This document shows, in pieces, positions 53,624 through 62,448 of a stretch of 64,000 nt of DNA. Origin of the DNA: Gaoshiqia hydrogeniformans (GTDB lineage Bacteria > Bacteroidota > Bacteroidia > Bacteroidales > Prolixibacteraceae); assembly GCF_049347105.1 (NCBI RefSeq), contig NZ_CP186334.1, forward strand, positions 4,216,001 through 4,280,000, read 5' to 3'. A program made the translations under genes and the position numbers. Each line of letters begins with the position of its first letter. The stretch's first letter is position 1. The notes under the pieces were generated by a model. It was not told the origin of the DNA. It worked only from the letters and a program-made list of their open reading frames with translations, and made no database searches.

Positions 53624-53704
53624 GGAGACGTTAAAAAGTATCTGAGCATCAATGTACCGGAGTTCCGGAGGGGAAGGCGACTTTTTTATTCAGAATTTAT
53701 ATAG

Positions 53705-54676
53705 GTGAAAGAACAAGCAAAAATACCTGTTATTTTAGTTACCGGATTCTTAGGGTCGGGAAAGACGACTTTTATCAACGAACTGATTAAAGCACATCCG
53801 CATGTGAAGCTGGCCCTGGTTGAAAATGAGTTTGGGATGGCCTCCATCGATGCAGAGCTGATTGTGGGAATGCGTTCTGAGAATATTTTCGATTTAAGTA
53901 ACGGTTGTATTTGCTGCAGTATTTCGAACGAGTTTTCGCTTACCCTGCTCGATTTGGCTGAAAAAGCAGGCGAAATTGACTATTTGCTGATCGAAACAAC
54001 CGGAGTTGCTGATTTATCGAATATCATCCGTCCGTTTTATGGCGATGAGGACCTGAAGAAACGTTTTCACCTGCTGGGCAGCATTTGCCTGGTGGATGCC
54101 CTGAATGTCGATGAACAGCTAAACGGGCACGAGCAGCACATGCAGGTGATCCTGAGCGATTTGCTGCTGATAAACAAAACGGCCGGACTGGATGAACGAC
54201 GTTTGGCTGAAATTGAAAGGCGATTAACCGCATTTAATTCTTCGGCAACTATTTTTCGCACTAACTTTTCTCAACTCGAAGGCTTTCATTTGGAGGATTT
54301 TGCAGAGAAAAATCAAGTGCGGATGGAGCAAAAACTGATGGCTCCGCGGCTATTTCCGGTAATTGAGTCAAAAAAGTTTACCACCTTCACCCATCAGTTT
54401 CCTGGCGAGCTCGACCTGGATCGTTTTCAATACTGGTTTAATTATTTTGTTGCGATCAATCAATTGGAAATTTACCGGGTAAAAGGTGTTTTATTTCCCA
54501 AAAACTCACCCGATAAAGTGATTGTACAGGCTGTGGGCGGCGCTGTTTCTTACACCTCCGGGTCGTTGATTTTACCTTCGGAACAGCATTTAAATACCCT
54601 GGTGTTTATCGGGAAGGATATCGATCACACACGAATTGCCGTTGAACTGGATCGTTATTTAAACCAAGCGGATTAA
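53705..54676 (+). CDS. COG0523 GTPase (CobW/Zn-chaperone family)
   Basis: A 323-residue G3E-family GTPase starting at GTG 53705. Walker A is GFLGSGKTT (residues 14-22), the metal-binding motif GCICC is at 67-71, and ETTGVADL is the Walker B region; LINKTAG is the guanine-specificity loop. COG0523 proteins deliver zinc or other metals to client proteins; the metal here is unknown. No Zur-type operator or cobalamin gene is nearby. It converges on lrgB with a 4-base overlap. Confidence 0.88.
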   Translation: MKEQAKIPVILVTGFLGSGKTTFINELIKAHPHVKLALVENEFGMASIDAELIVGMRSENIFDLSNGCICCSISNEFSLTLLDLAEKAGEIDYLLIETTGVADLSNIIRPFYGDEDLKKRFHLLGSICLVDALNVDEQLNGHEQHMQVILSDLLLINKTAGLDERRLAEIERRLTAFNSSATIFRTNFSQLEGFHLEDFAEKNQVRMEQKLMAPRLFPVIESKKFTTFTHQFPGELDLDRFQYWFNYFVAINQLEIYRVKGVLFPKNSPDKVIVQAVGGAVSYTSGSLILPSEQHLNTLVFIGKDIDHTRIAVELDRYLNQAD

Positions 54677-55371
54677 TACCACTGAAAATACTGGAGCAGA
54701 ATAACAAATACGACGGTGGTCAATGCGGCAAGCCCAATCGCCAAACTGCTCATAGCTCCCTCAGTTTCTCCCATTTCAATCGCTTTGGTGGTACCCAAAG
54801 CATGTGCCGAGGTGCCGAGGCCAATACCCCGGGCAACCGGGTGAACAATACGCAGGAGCCTGTATACAAGCGGAGCAGCCAGGGCGCCCAATATGCCGGT
54901 AATAATAATCGACAGGATCACAATGCCTTCGGTGGCGCCAAGTAAATCGCTTAAGCCGATCCCAATAGGCGTGGTCACGCTGTGGGGCAGGAGCGAACGT
55001 TCGAGTAGCTCATTCAGTCCCAGCCAGCGGCAAAGCACAATCACCGACACGATCGCCGAAATCACCCCCGAAAGGATGCCGCCCATGATGGAGTATTTAT
55101 GGGCGATCAGTAATTTTCGTTGACGGTACAGCGGTAAGGCCAAAACCACGGTAACCGGTCCCAGAAAAGCATGGATCACGCTGCCGCCTTTCATGTAATT
55201 TTCAAAAGGAATGTCAGTCAGGCTTAAAATGAGGATAATGAGCGCGATGGATAACAACAAGGGGTTGATCCAGTTTCTCCGCGTTCGGTTTCGAAAAAAA
55301 GCAATGCCGTAAAAACAGGCAACCGAAAGGAGGATGCCAAACAGATGGGTATCAGTCAGTTTTTCGATCAT
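54673..55371 (-). CDS. lrgB: LrgB/CidB-family membrane protein
   Basis: A 232-residue protein with about 6-7 hydrophobic segments. PLYRQRKLLIAHKYSIMGGILSG, LLPHSVTTPIGIGLSDLLGA and GIGLGTSAHALGTTKA are LrgB/PlgG signatures. It overlaps lrgA by 20 bases. Family members are tied to murein hydrolase control in staphylococci and to 3-carbon organic acid export or uptake in other species; I cannot choose between these here. Confidence 0.9.
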   Translation of the reverse strand: MIEKLTDTHLFGILLSVACFYGIAFFRNRTRRNWINPLLLSIALIILILSLTDIPFENYMKGGSVIHAFLGPVTVVLALPLYRQRKLLIAHKYSIMGGILSGVISAIVSVIVLCRWLGLNELLERSLLPHSVTTPIGIGLSDLLGATEGIVILSIIITGILGALAAPLVYRLLRIVHPVARGIGLGTSAHALGTTKAIEMGETEGAMSSLAIGLAALTTVVFVILLQYFQWY

Positions 55372-55720
55372 TTTTGTTTCCCGATTTGATGAGCAATTGG
55401 GTAACCAGGCTGGTTACTGTTAAAACAATCAGCGTGGAGAGGATAATAACCGAAATGGTTTCGGCATAGCTGCCTTCAATGGCCTGGTAGGAAACCATAA
55501 TGCCAACACCGGCCGGAATGAAAAAGAAACCCATGTTGTTCAGAAAAAAATCGGCTGTTTCTGCAATGTGTTCCTCTTTTAATACGCCGGTCAGGAGTAA
55601 GGCCAACAGCAAAATCATGCCGGTGATACTCCCGGGGATCGGCAACCGGAGCAGCGAACTTAAGAGCTCACCGCCAAAGTTCAGTCCCAGAATGATCAGC
55701 ATTTGTTTAAATATTCGCAT
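55352..55720 (-). CDS. lrgA: LrgA/CidA-family holin-like protein
   Basis: A 122-residue membrane protein with four hydrophobic segments. RLPIPGSITGMILLLALL and DFFLNNMGFFFIPAGVGIM are LrgA signatures. ATG 55720 is chosen over a TTG three codons earlier. It overlaps lrgB and forms with it a two-gene unit. Confidence 0.9.
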   Translation of the reverse strand: MRIFKQMLIILGLNFGGELLSSLLRLPIPGSITGMILLLALLLTGVLKEEHIAETADFFLNNMGFFFIPAGVGIMVSYQAIEGSYAETISVIILSTLIVLTVTSLVTQLLIKSGNKNDRKTD

Positions 55721-55762
55721 CCCCTTCAATAATTACTGTACCCTAATCAAGTAAACCATTTT

Positions 55763-56356
55763 CTAATTTCCGTATGTAAACGGACGGACATCGGTCAGGT
55801 ACATTCCCGCTGTTTTCGCGGCCTGCATACCCAGGACGCCGTCTTCGAGCACCTGGCAGTTTTGAGGAGCAACGCCAATCAACCCGGCACATTTTAAAAA
55901 TGTTTCGGGTTCCGGTTTGTGGCTGCTGACATCGTCAGCCGTGACGATGGCATCGAAATAGCGGGTCAGGTTCAGCTTTTCGAGTTGAACCATGGCGCTG
56001 CGACGACTGGCGCCTGTTCCAACAGCCAATGGAATTTTACCGTGATACTTGTACACAAGATCAACAACTGGCGGATGAGGTTTTAGCAAATCGGCGCAAC
56101 TCCAGAATATTTCCTGTTTCATGCGGACCATTTCTTCCGGATTAACCCCTTCAAGCCGGTTGTCGGCGATAATACGTTCGGCGAAACGGATCGTTGGCAT
56201 GCCCGTCAGTTCGTTAACCATCTTCTCATCAAAGCGGCAATTATAGTGGGCGCAGACTTTGTACCAGGTAGCAATATGTACAGGAAGCGAATCCGACAAG
56301 GTTCCGTCCAGGTCGAATATCAGCGCTTCCGCATCGGGATGTTTATCCAATGTCAT
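55763..56356 (-). CDS. HAD-superfamily phosphatase (beta-phosphoglucomutase-like)
   Basis: A 197-residue HAD hydrolase. The catalytic motif DLDGTLSDS (nucleophile and acid Asp) begins near residue 14, LAVGTGASRR is motif II, and SHKPEPETFLKCAGLIG with VLEDGVLGMQAAKTAGM is motif III-IV. The four-helix cap matches the beta-PGM/fructose-1-phosphatase subgroup (YqaB-like). ATG 56356 gives the normal start; the frame extends to 56386. Substrate unknown. Confidence 0.88.
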   Translation of the reverse strand: MTLDKHPDAEALIFDLDGTLSDSLPVHIATWYKVCAHYNCRFDEKMVNELTGMPTIRFAERIIADNRLEGVNPEEMVRMKQEIFWSCADLLKPHPPVVDLVYKYHGKIPLAVGTGASRRSAMVQLEKLNLTRYFDAIVTADDVSSHKPEPETFLKCAGLIGVAPQNCQVLEDGVLGMQAAKTAGMYLTDVRPFTYGN

Positions 56357-56500
56357 TTTGTAGATTTTGTGCTGCAAAAGTAGCAAACAATTGGATTTGG
56401 AGGCAGTTCGCCATCATCCATTGGATCAAACAGGCAAATTCTTAAAATTGACTTAGGATTAACCATTCAGGCCCCAGGCGGCGAAAAAGCAATAAAACAC

Positions 56501-56531
56501 TTTGCACAGAAATAAAATATTCCTAATTTTG
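56501..56531 (+). promoter_or_regulatory. Promoter of the rpsF-rpsR-rplI operon
   Basis: TTTG (56501-56504), 19 nt and TAATTTTG (56524-56531) match the Bacteroidota consensus exactly. The leader that follows includes a small hairpin, ACCTA with TAGGT (56536-56550), near the expected transcript start. Confidence 0.8.
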
Positions 56532-56584
56532 CGCGACCTAAAATATAGGTGTAAATTTTTAATGTTTAATAAATTAGATGTTTT

Positions 56585-56938
56585 ATGAAAAACCAGTATG
56601 AAACCGTTTTCATTGCAACTCCCGTTTTATCTGAAGCCCAGATAAAGGAAGCGGTAAGTAAATTCAGAGACATCATCACCGGGAACGGTGGCGAAATTGT
56701 CAATGAAGAGGACTGGGGATTGCGTAAATTGGCTTATCCCATTCAGAAAAAAAGCACCGGGTTTTATCATTTGTTTGAGTTCAAAGCTGAACCTGAATTC
56801 ATCCAGACGTTAGAAATCCAGTATCGTCGTGACGAACGCATTATTCGTTTTCTGACTTTCAAGTTAGACAAATATGCGGTCGAATACAGTGAGAAAAGAA
56901 AAAATAATTTGAAAGCTAAAACTGAAAAGGAGAACTAA
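56585..56938 (+). CDS. rpsF: 30S ribosomal protein S6
   Basis: A 117-residue ribosomal protein. YETVFIATPVLSEAQI is the S6 start, and EDWGLRKLAYPIQKKSTGFYHLFEF is its most conserved part; RRDERIIRFLTFK ends the fold. S6 forms a dimer with S18, encoded 3 nt downstream. First gene of an S6-S18-L9 operon. Confidence 0.98.
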   Translation: MKNQYETVFIATPVLSEAQIKEAVSKFRDIITGNGGEIVNEEDWGLRKLAYPIQKKSTGFYHLFEFKAEPEFIQTLEIQYRRDERIIRFLTFKLDKYAVEYSEKRKNNLKAKTEKEN

Positions 56939-56941
56939 GCT

Positions 56942-57211
56942 ATGGCAAGTAATCAAGGTGAAATCAGATACCTGACCCCCCCGTCGGTTGAAATCAAAAA
57001 GAAAAAGTACTGCCGCTTTAAAAAGAACAAGATTAAGTTCGTGGATTACAAAGATCCGGAATTCCTGAAAAAATTCCTGAACGAACAAGGTCGTATTCTT
57101 CCGCGTCGGATCACCGGTACTTCACTGAAGTATCAGCGTAAAGTGGCTAAAGCTGTTAAAAGAGCCCGTCATTTGGCCTTGCTGCCCTTCGTGACAGATA
57201 TGTTGAAATAA
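56942..57211 (+). CDS. rpsR: 30S ribosomal protein S18
   Basis: An 89-residue protein. KKKYCRFKKNKIKFVDYKD, LPRRITGTSLKYQRKVAKAVKRARHLALLPF is the standard S18 core (the single Cys remains). It lies between rpsF and rplI. Confidence 0.98.
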   Translation: MASNQGEIRYLTPPSVEIKKKKYCRFKKNKIKFVDYKDPEFLKKFLNEQGRILPRRITGTSLKYQRKVAKAVKRARHLALLPFVTDMLK

Positions 57212-57226
57212 GTAAAAGAAAAGAAA

Positions 57227-57673
57227 ATGGAAATTATTTTATTGCAAGATATTCAAAATTTGGGGAGCAAAGATGACATCGTCAAAGTAAAAGATGGTTA
57301 CGGACGTAACTTTCTGATTCCTCAAAAGATGGCTATTGTGGCCAATTCGTCTACCAAAAAAGTACTGGCTGAAAATATCAGACAACGTGCTCATAAAGAA
57401 GCGAAACTGAAAGATGCAGCTTTGGCGCTTGCCTCAAAATTGGAAGGCCAGGGTGTTGTGATTGGTGCAAAAACCAGTTCTTCAGGTAAAATTTTTGGTT
57501 CTGTTAATACCATCCAGTTAGCTGAAGCGATAGGTAAACTTGGTTTCGAAATTGACCGGAAACAAATCCGTATTGCAGAAGACAGTATTAAGGCTGTTGG
57601 TAAATACACCGCCAAAATTAAACTTCACAGAGAAGTAATTGTTGACTTCGATTTCGAAGTAGTTTCAGAGTAA
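57227..57673 (+). CDS. rplI: 50S ribosomal protein L9
   Basis: A 148-residue protein. MEIILLQDIQNLGSKDDIVKVKDGYGRNFLIPQ is the N-terminal domain, a central helix links it to the C-terminal domain (GSVNTIQLAEAI...). Last gene of the operon, followed by a terminator. Confidence 0.98.
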   Translation: MEIILLQDIQNLGSKDDIVKVKDGYGRNFLIPQKMAIVANSSTKKVLAENIRQRAHKEAKLKDAALALASKLEGQGVVIGAKTSSSGKIFGSVNTIQLAEAIGKLGFEIDRKQIRIAEDSIKAVGKYTAKIKLHREVIVDFDFEVVSE

Positions 57674-57720
57674 TTTTAAGTTCACACACACACAGATTCA
57701 AACGTTTTTTCAAACAAATA

Positions 57721-57753
57721 AAAAGCCGTCAGCTTCACACACTGACGGCTTTT
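57721..57753 (+). terminator. Terminator after rplI
   Basis: AAAAGCCGTCAG (57721-57732) and CTGACGGCTTTT (57742-57753) form a perfect 12-bp stem. A-runs and T-runs on both sides make it possibly bidirectional, also serving the convergent minus-strand gene. Confidence 0.92.
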
Positions 57754-57778
57754 CTTATTACTGGTTGATGACTGAAAT

Positions 57779-58378
57779 TTAATCTGCTTCAATGATCTTT
57801 TTTACATCGGAGTGAAACCGGAGTAATTCATTTTTATAGACCTGAAAATATTGGTCAAGCGACTCCATCATCCGGTTTATAAAGGCGGCAAGTTCATTCT
57901 CATCGTCAACTTTGGTAAGCTGGTCCAAGAATTCCCAGCGTTTGTGTTCGAACCAGTTTTCATCCTTCAGGATCCGTCGTTTCCCGTATTTTAGGTAATA
58001 ATACAAATAAACATCCAGGGAATGCCTGACGGTTTTTTCTTCCATCAGTTTTCGTAATCCCCCGGAATAGGCCCGCAGCACAAACCAGTACCGGTTCAGG
58101 TCGTCGGCGTATTCGACCAAAAATTTGAGGTTATTTAACTTGATGTAAAAATTATGCAATTGGCTGCTGTCGATATATTGCTGCAACTCATCCAGAATTT
58201 CAGGTACATAAATCAGGAACTCGTTAATGAAAATATTCTTTCCCCTTAACGGAGTTTCATCTTTTTTATTTACAGCTTTAAATAAAGACTTGTTGTAATG
58301 CCGTACAAAACTTTCTGCCGCAGCCATATTCTTTCGGTTGTGAACATGCAATTTAAACCAACCCGGAATATTTTTCAA
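57779..58378 (-). CDS. Hypothetical protein, helical
   Basis: A 199-residue protein I do not recognise. It has no signal peptide or membrane helix, is rich in charged and aromatic residues (ELQQYIDSSQLHNFYIKLNNLKF, YLYYYLKYGKRR), and is probably all-helical. Base composition and codon use look like the neighbours, and no competing frame is as long, so it appears real. It is transcribed alone, convergent with the ribosomal protein operon. Confidence 0.65.
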   Translation of the reverse strand: MKNIPGWFKLHVHNRKNMAAAESFVRHYNKSLFKAVNKKDETPLRGKNIFINEFLIYVPEILDELQQYIDSSQLHNFYIKLNNLKFLVEYADDLNRYWFVLRAYSGGLRKLMEEKTVRHSLDVYLYYYLKYGKRRILKDENWFEHKRWEFLDQLTKVDDENELAAFINRMMESLDQYFQVYKNELLRFHSDVKKIIEAD

Positions 58379-58518
58379 TAAGGATTATCCCGTATTTATT
58401 AAACCGGTTGTTTTGCTTATCGTTCGGGGTGTTCTGACTATCAAACCCAATATTTTGCACGGCGGGCTCGTAAAAATCATCCATAAAACGGCTGATTTTT
58501 CGGATCTTCCGGCTCCTG

Positions 58519-59025
58519 TTACTTCTTGCTTAGCAGAAATTTATTGATGTTTTCGATAAACATGGCTTTCGTTTCTTCTTTGGTGCGCGCGATGCCGGAT
58601 GTCATTACCGGTTTCCCGTCAGCCGGAATATACAAAAAGGCCGGGATGCTTTGAATGCCAAATACGCCGGCGAGTTCGCGTTCTTTTTGCGTGTCAATTT
58701 TGTAGATTTTTACTTTGCCTGCAAATTCGTGCGAAATTTCCTCCAAAATCGGAGAAGCCGTACGACAAGGGCCACACCAGTCGGCATAAAAATCGATTAT
58801 TGCCGGTTCCTTGCCGAGAAATTTCCATTCATTGGGCGATTCATTGTAATTCCACACTTCTTTCAAAAATTGATCTTTCGTAATTAAAATGGTCCCGCCT
58901 TTTTCGTTTGTATTTTGCGAAACTGTTGTCGTTTGACCAGGATCAGGACTTGCTTGTCCGTTTCCGGCTACACATGCCTGAAAACTGAAGGCTGCGAGCG
59001 TAAGAACAAATAGTAGCTTTTTCAT
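58519..59025 (-). CDS. Thioredoxin-family lipoprotein
   Basis: A 168-residue exported thioredoxin. The signal peptide ends in FQAC, with Cys18 as lipidation site, followed by a Gly/Ser/Thr-rich linker to about residue 45 and a thioredoxin domain. The redox site is WCGPC (residues 83-87), and the cis-Pro region is GIQSIPAFLYI. It probably reduces or rearranges disulfides in the periplasm. Transcribed alone. Confidence 0.92.
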   Translation of the reverse strand: MKKLLFVLTLAAFSFQACVAGNGQASPDPGQTTTVSQNTNEKGGTILITKDQFLKEVWNYNESPNEWKFLGKEPAIIDFYADWCGPCRTASPILEEISHEFAGKVKIYKIDTQKERELAGVFGIQSIPAFLYIPADGKPVMTSGIARTKEETKAMFIENINKFLLSKK

Positions 59026-59201
59026 AATTGTATCTCAATGATTTTATTACTTTTTACTTCATTCCTATTACATTGTAAAAATATAAATATATAGATATAT
59101 TTAAAAATAAATACCAATTGTTGTGCCATTTTTTTTGCATCAATAACGCAACCATTTTTGTCAAATCCGAATCTTTGGTATAAACACTAAAAAGAAGGAC
59201 T

Positions 59202-59888
59202 ATGAAACAGTTTTTAAGATTTGGCTTGATCGGTCTGATTGCCATTAGTTTATTTAGCTGCGATCTGGATGATGATGACCATTATTCGCTTGGGAAATTC
59301 TGGATTGGTTTTGGCTTGATTGAACCTGAAGACAATGACGGGACAAGTTTTACCATAAAAATGGATAATGGTTCTGAGCTTTTTCCTGTAAACTGGAGCC
59401 ATGTTCATGATTGGGAGGATTATGACCGTGTTCTGGTTAATTATACCATTTTAGGCGACAAGCTGGTAAATGATGAAGTTAAGCAGTACTACGTAAAAGT
59501 CAACTCGTTGAAGGACATCTTGTACAAGGGGATACTGGATATAACACCAGCCATAGAAGACAGTATCGGTAACGATCCGATTAAGGTTGAAGATGTTTGG
59601 AAAACGAACCACATGCTGACTTTCGAACTTGTTTTTTACGGAAATGTAAAGACCCATTTTATCAATCTGGTAAAAGAACCGGGTGAGCTGACGGGCGATG
59701 ATCAGCCGATAGCGCTCGAGTTAAGGCACAACGACAACGGTGACGACCCGCGGTACCGGATGACGGCATTTGTGACATTCGATATGTCTGCTATTCAAAT
59801 TGAAGGGCAGGATACAGCGGCTTATGTTATTACCTGCAAAGATTACAACAATCAAACATTTACTTACGAGGGGGTTTATCGTTATTAA
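59202..59888 (+). CDS. NigD-like lipoprotein
   Basis: A 228-residue lipoprotein of the NigD family, found only in Bacteroidota. The signal ends in LFSC (Cys20), and the mature protein begins with an acidic stretch, DLDDDD, which matches the lipoprotein export signal that sends proteins to the cell surface in this phylum. N- and C-terminal NigD beta domains follow (YDRVLVNYTILGD; RYRMTAFVTFDMSAIQ). Function is unknown; some members are linked to bacteriocin loci. Confidence 0.82.
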   Translation: MKQFLRFGLIGLIAISLFSCDLDDDDHYSLGKFWIGFGLIEPEDNDGTSFTIKMDNGSELFPVNWSHVHDWEDYDRVLVNYTILGDKLVNDEVKQYYVKVNSLKDILYKGILDITPAIEDSIGNDPIKVEDVWKTNHMLTFELVFYGNVKTHFINLVKEPGELTGDDQPIALELRHNDNGDDPRYRMTAFVTFDMSAIQIEGQDTAAYVITCKDYNNQTFTYEGVYRY

Positions 59889-59912
59889 CTGGGGTCATCA
59901 TCACTTAAGAAT

Positions 59913-59949
59913 AAAGCGCCTGTTCCAGCCCGGAGAGCAGGCGCTTTTT
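59913..59949 (+). terminator. Terminator after the NigD gene
   Basis: AAAGCGCCTG pairs with CAGGCGCTTT (from 59938) around a 15-nt loop, with a T run after it. Confidence 0.88.
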
Positions 59950-60045
59950 AGTTACCTGACTTTTTCAGGTATATATCCGGTCGTTGTTTGAGGCTTTCGA
60001 TCGTTTTAGTATGTTTGTGATTCATTATCAGTTGAACATTCGGAG

Positions 60046-61248
60046 ATGGTAAAGAAAATAAAACCCCTTAATTCGGTCTTGATCAAGCCTTCAGGGCCCG
60101 ATTGCAATTTAAATTGTACCTATTGTTTTTACCTTGAGAAGTCGGCCCTGTTCGACCAGACAAGAACACACCGGATGAGCGCCGAAGTGCAGGAAGAAAC
60201 CATCAGGCAGGTGATGCAGCAATCGGGCGAAAGCGTTTCGCTGGCCTGGCAGGGTGGCGAACCCACCTTGATGGGACTGGAATTTTATCAACGGGCCGTT
60301 GAACTGGAAATGAAGTACGGTCATGGTCAGATGGTAGGAAATGGATTGCAAACCAATGGGCTTTTGCTGAACCGCGACTGGGCCAAATTTCTGAAAAAAT
60401 ACGATTGGCTGGTAGGCCTCTCGCTTGACGGGCCGAAGTTTATTCATGATCATTACCGCTTTGACCACGGAGGTAAAGGAACACACCAACGCGTGGAAGA
60501 CCATGCAAAAATGTTACTGGACGAAGGAGTGGCTGCCAATGCCATGTGCTGTGTGACCAGTCATTCCGTGAAACATCCCGAAGAGTTGTATCATTACTAC
60601 AAGGAGCTGGGATTAACCTTTATGCAGTTTATCCCGATTGTGGAAACTGATAAAAATAACCCCGCGAAAGCAGCTGATTTTTCGGTTTCGGCCGAGGATT
60701 ACGGTCGGTTTCTGAATAAATTGTTCGACTTGTGGCTGGCCGATTTCAAAGATGGACAGCCTACCACCTCAATCCGTCACTTCGAGTCGGTTTTTTATAC
60801 CTATGTTGGTTTGGAAGCGCCCGAATGTACCTTGATGAAAGAATGTGGCCCTTACGTGGTAATCGAACACAACGGTAACGTATACAGCTGCGATTTTTTT
60901 GTGGAACCTAAGTGGAAGTTGGGTAATATCATGCACGACCGGATCATCAATATGCTGAACTCTAAAAAGCAGTCTGTGTTCGGTCAGGCCAAAGCATTGC
61001 TGCCCCGCGAATGCCGCCAATGTTCGTGGCTGACCAAATGTTACGGCGGTTGCACGAAAGACCGGATAAAAGATCCGCGTGACAACCGGAAACCGCGTTT
61101 TTGCACCACCTATAAAATGTTTTTCAAACACGCTGATCCGGTGTTGTCTGATCTGGCGGTGCAATGGCAGCAGCAACAGCACGATTTGCGGGATGCTCAG
61201 CAAAACCGGGGGAATTACAATGCTTTTTCCGATTTCATGAAAAAATAA
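60046..61248 (+). CDS. Anaerobic sulfatase-maturating enzyme (radical SAM/SPASM)
   Basis: A 400-residue radical SAM enzyme that turns a Cys or Ser of sulfatases into formylglycine without oxygen. The radical cluster motif C-x3-C-x2-C is at Cys20, Cys24 and Cys27 (CNLNCTYCFYLEK), QGGEPTLMGLEFY is the second block, and the C-terminal SPASM domain carries the auxiliary cluster Cys residues (ECTLMKECGPYVVIEHNGNVYSCDFF, CRQCSWLTKCYGGC). No sulfatase gene lies beside it. With the sialidase cluster it suggests use of sulfated host or marine glycans. Confidence 0.92.
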   Translation: MVKKIKPLNSVLIKPSGPDCNLNCTYCFYLEKSALFDQTRTHRMSAEVQEETIRQVMQQSGESVSLAWQGGEPTLMGLEFYQRAVELEMKYGHGQMVGNGLQTNGLLLNRDWAKFLKKYDWLVGLSLDGPKFIHDHYRFDHGGKGTHQRVEDHAKMLLDEGVAANAMCCVTSHSVKHPEELYHYYKELGLTFMQFIPIVETDKNNPAKAADFSVSAEDYGRFLNKLFDLWLADFKDGQPTTSIRHFESVFYTYVGLEAPECTLMKECGPYVVIEHNGNVYSCDFFVEPKWKLGNIMHDRIINMLNSKKQSVFGQAKALLPRECRQCSWLTKCYGGCTKDRIKDPRDNRKPRFCTTYKMFFKHADPVLSDLAVQWQQQQHDLRDAQQNRGNYNAFSDFMKK

Positions 61249-61356
61249 TGCGGATGATAGCACCGGGGATGTCTGATCCGCTGTTTCAGCGTTTGGACAC
61301 AGCGGTCAATACGGACTGAAGAACGAAGCGATTCGGTGTTGGAGGGCCAGCGAAAA

Positions 61357-62430
61357 ATGGATACACCCGTACGAAAAATTATACATGTCGACATGGATGC
61401 TTTTTATGCTTCCGTTGAGCAACGCGACAACCCTTCGTTGAGAGGAAAACCGGTTGTTGTCGGAGGCGATCATGTGCGGGGAGTTATCGCGGCAGCCAGT
61501 TACGAGGCCCGAAAATTTGGCGTCCGATCGGCAATGTCGTCCATTCTGGCCAGGCGAAAATGTCCAAACCTTATTTTTGTGAAAGGCAATTTTGAAAAGT
61601 ATAAAACCGTAAGCCGGCAAATTCGCGATATTTTTTACGAGTACACCGATTTGGTTGAACCGTTATCGCTGGACGAAGCGTTTCTGGACGTAACGATGGC
61701 CAAAAAGGGAAAGCCTTCGGCTACGCTTATCGCCAAAGAAATAAAAAAAAGGATTAAGGAAGCAACCGGTCTGACGGCTTCCGCCGGTGTTTCGTATTGT
61801 AAATTTCTGGCGAAGGTGGCTTCCGATATCAATAAACCGGACGGGTTATTTGTCATCACTCCCGATCAGGCCGAAGCTTTTCTGGAGAAGCTGGATATTC
61901 ATAAATTTTTTGGAATTGGCAGGGTAACAGCCGGGAAACTGAATAAACAAGGAATTTATACCGGGGCCGACCTCAAAAGAATGGATCAGGCCGATTTGTT
62001 ACGTCAATTTGGGAAATCGGGTAGTTATTATTATCAGATCGTTCGCGGAATTGATCTGCGTCCGGTTGTGCCCAGCCGGGAGCGAAAGTCGCTTGGCGCA
62101 GAGAATACCTTTAGTGCCGATTATTTTAGCCTGGACGATCTGAGCGGGCGGATGCAGGAAGTTGAAGACGAATTGTGGCGTCGTTTGTCAAAGTCGAGGA
62201 GTTGGGGCCGAACACTGACATTAAAGATAAAATTTGCTGATTTTGAGCAAATTACCCGTAGTAAAACACTCCCTGGACTGATTGAAACACAGGATGTCCT
62301 TCATCGTGTTGGTCTGGAATTGCTGAAAAATGAAGCGCCTTTTGTGAAAGGAGTGCGACTACTCGGCCTCACGGTTTCCAATTTTCCGCATAGCGAAAAG
62401 GGACCTGTTCAACTGACTCTTGATTTTTAA
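61357..62430 (+). CDS. dinB: DNA polymerase IV (Y family)
   Basis: A 357-residue translesion polymerase. The catalytic residues are visible: Asp12 in HVDMDAFYASVEQ and Asp106-Glu107 in SLDEAFLDV; SYEARKFGVRSAM is the Y-family fingerprint. The end, QLTLDF, fits a beta-clamp-binding motif. ATG 61357 gives the normal start; GTG 61336 is also in frame. No LexA-type operator was recognised. Confidence 0.95.
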   Translation: MDTPVRKIIHVDMDAFYASVEQRDNPSLRGKPVVVGGDHVRGVIAAASYEARKFGVRSAMSSILARRKCPNLIFVKGNFEKYKTVSRQIRDIFYEYTDLVEPLSLDEAFLDVTMAKKGKPSATLIAKEIKKRIKEATGLTASAGVSYCKFLAKVASDINKPDGLFVITPDQAEAFLEKLDIHKFFGIGRVTAGKLNKQGIYTGADLKRMDQADLLRQFGKSGSYYYQIVRGIDLRPVVPSRERKSLGAENTFSADYFSLDDLSGRMQEVEDELWRRLSKSRSWGRTLTLKIKFADFEQITRSKTLPGLIETQDVLHRVGLELLKNEAPFVKGVRLLGLTVSNFPHSEKGPVQLTLDF

Positions 62431-62448
62431 GAAGGCAAACTGAATTGT

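Noticed and set aside
53629..53704. Zur-type operator before the COG0523 GTPase
   Set aside because: Only a short CCGGA/TCCGG inverted repeat is present, not the AT-rich Zur palindrome, so no metal regulation can be claimed.
61249..61356. LexA box before dinB
   Set aside because: No palindromic SOS-like site could be recognised in the 108-bp gap.
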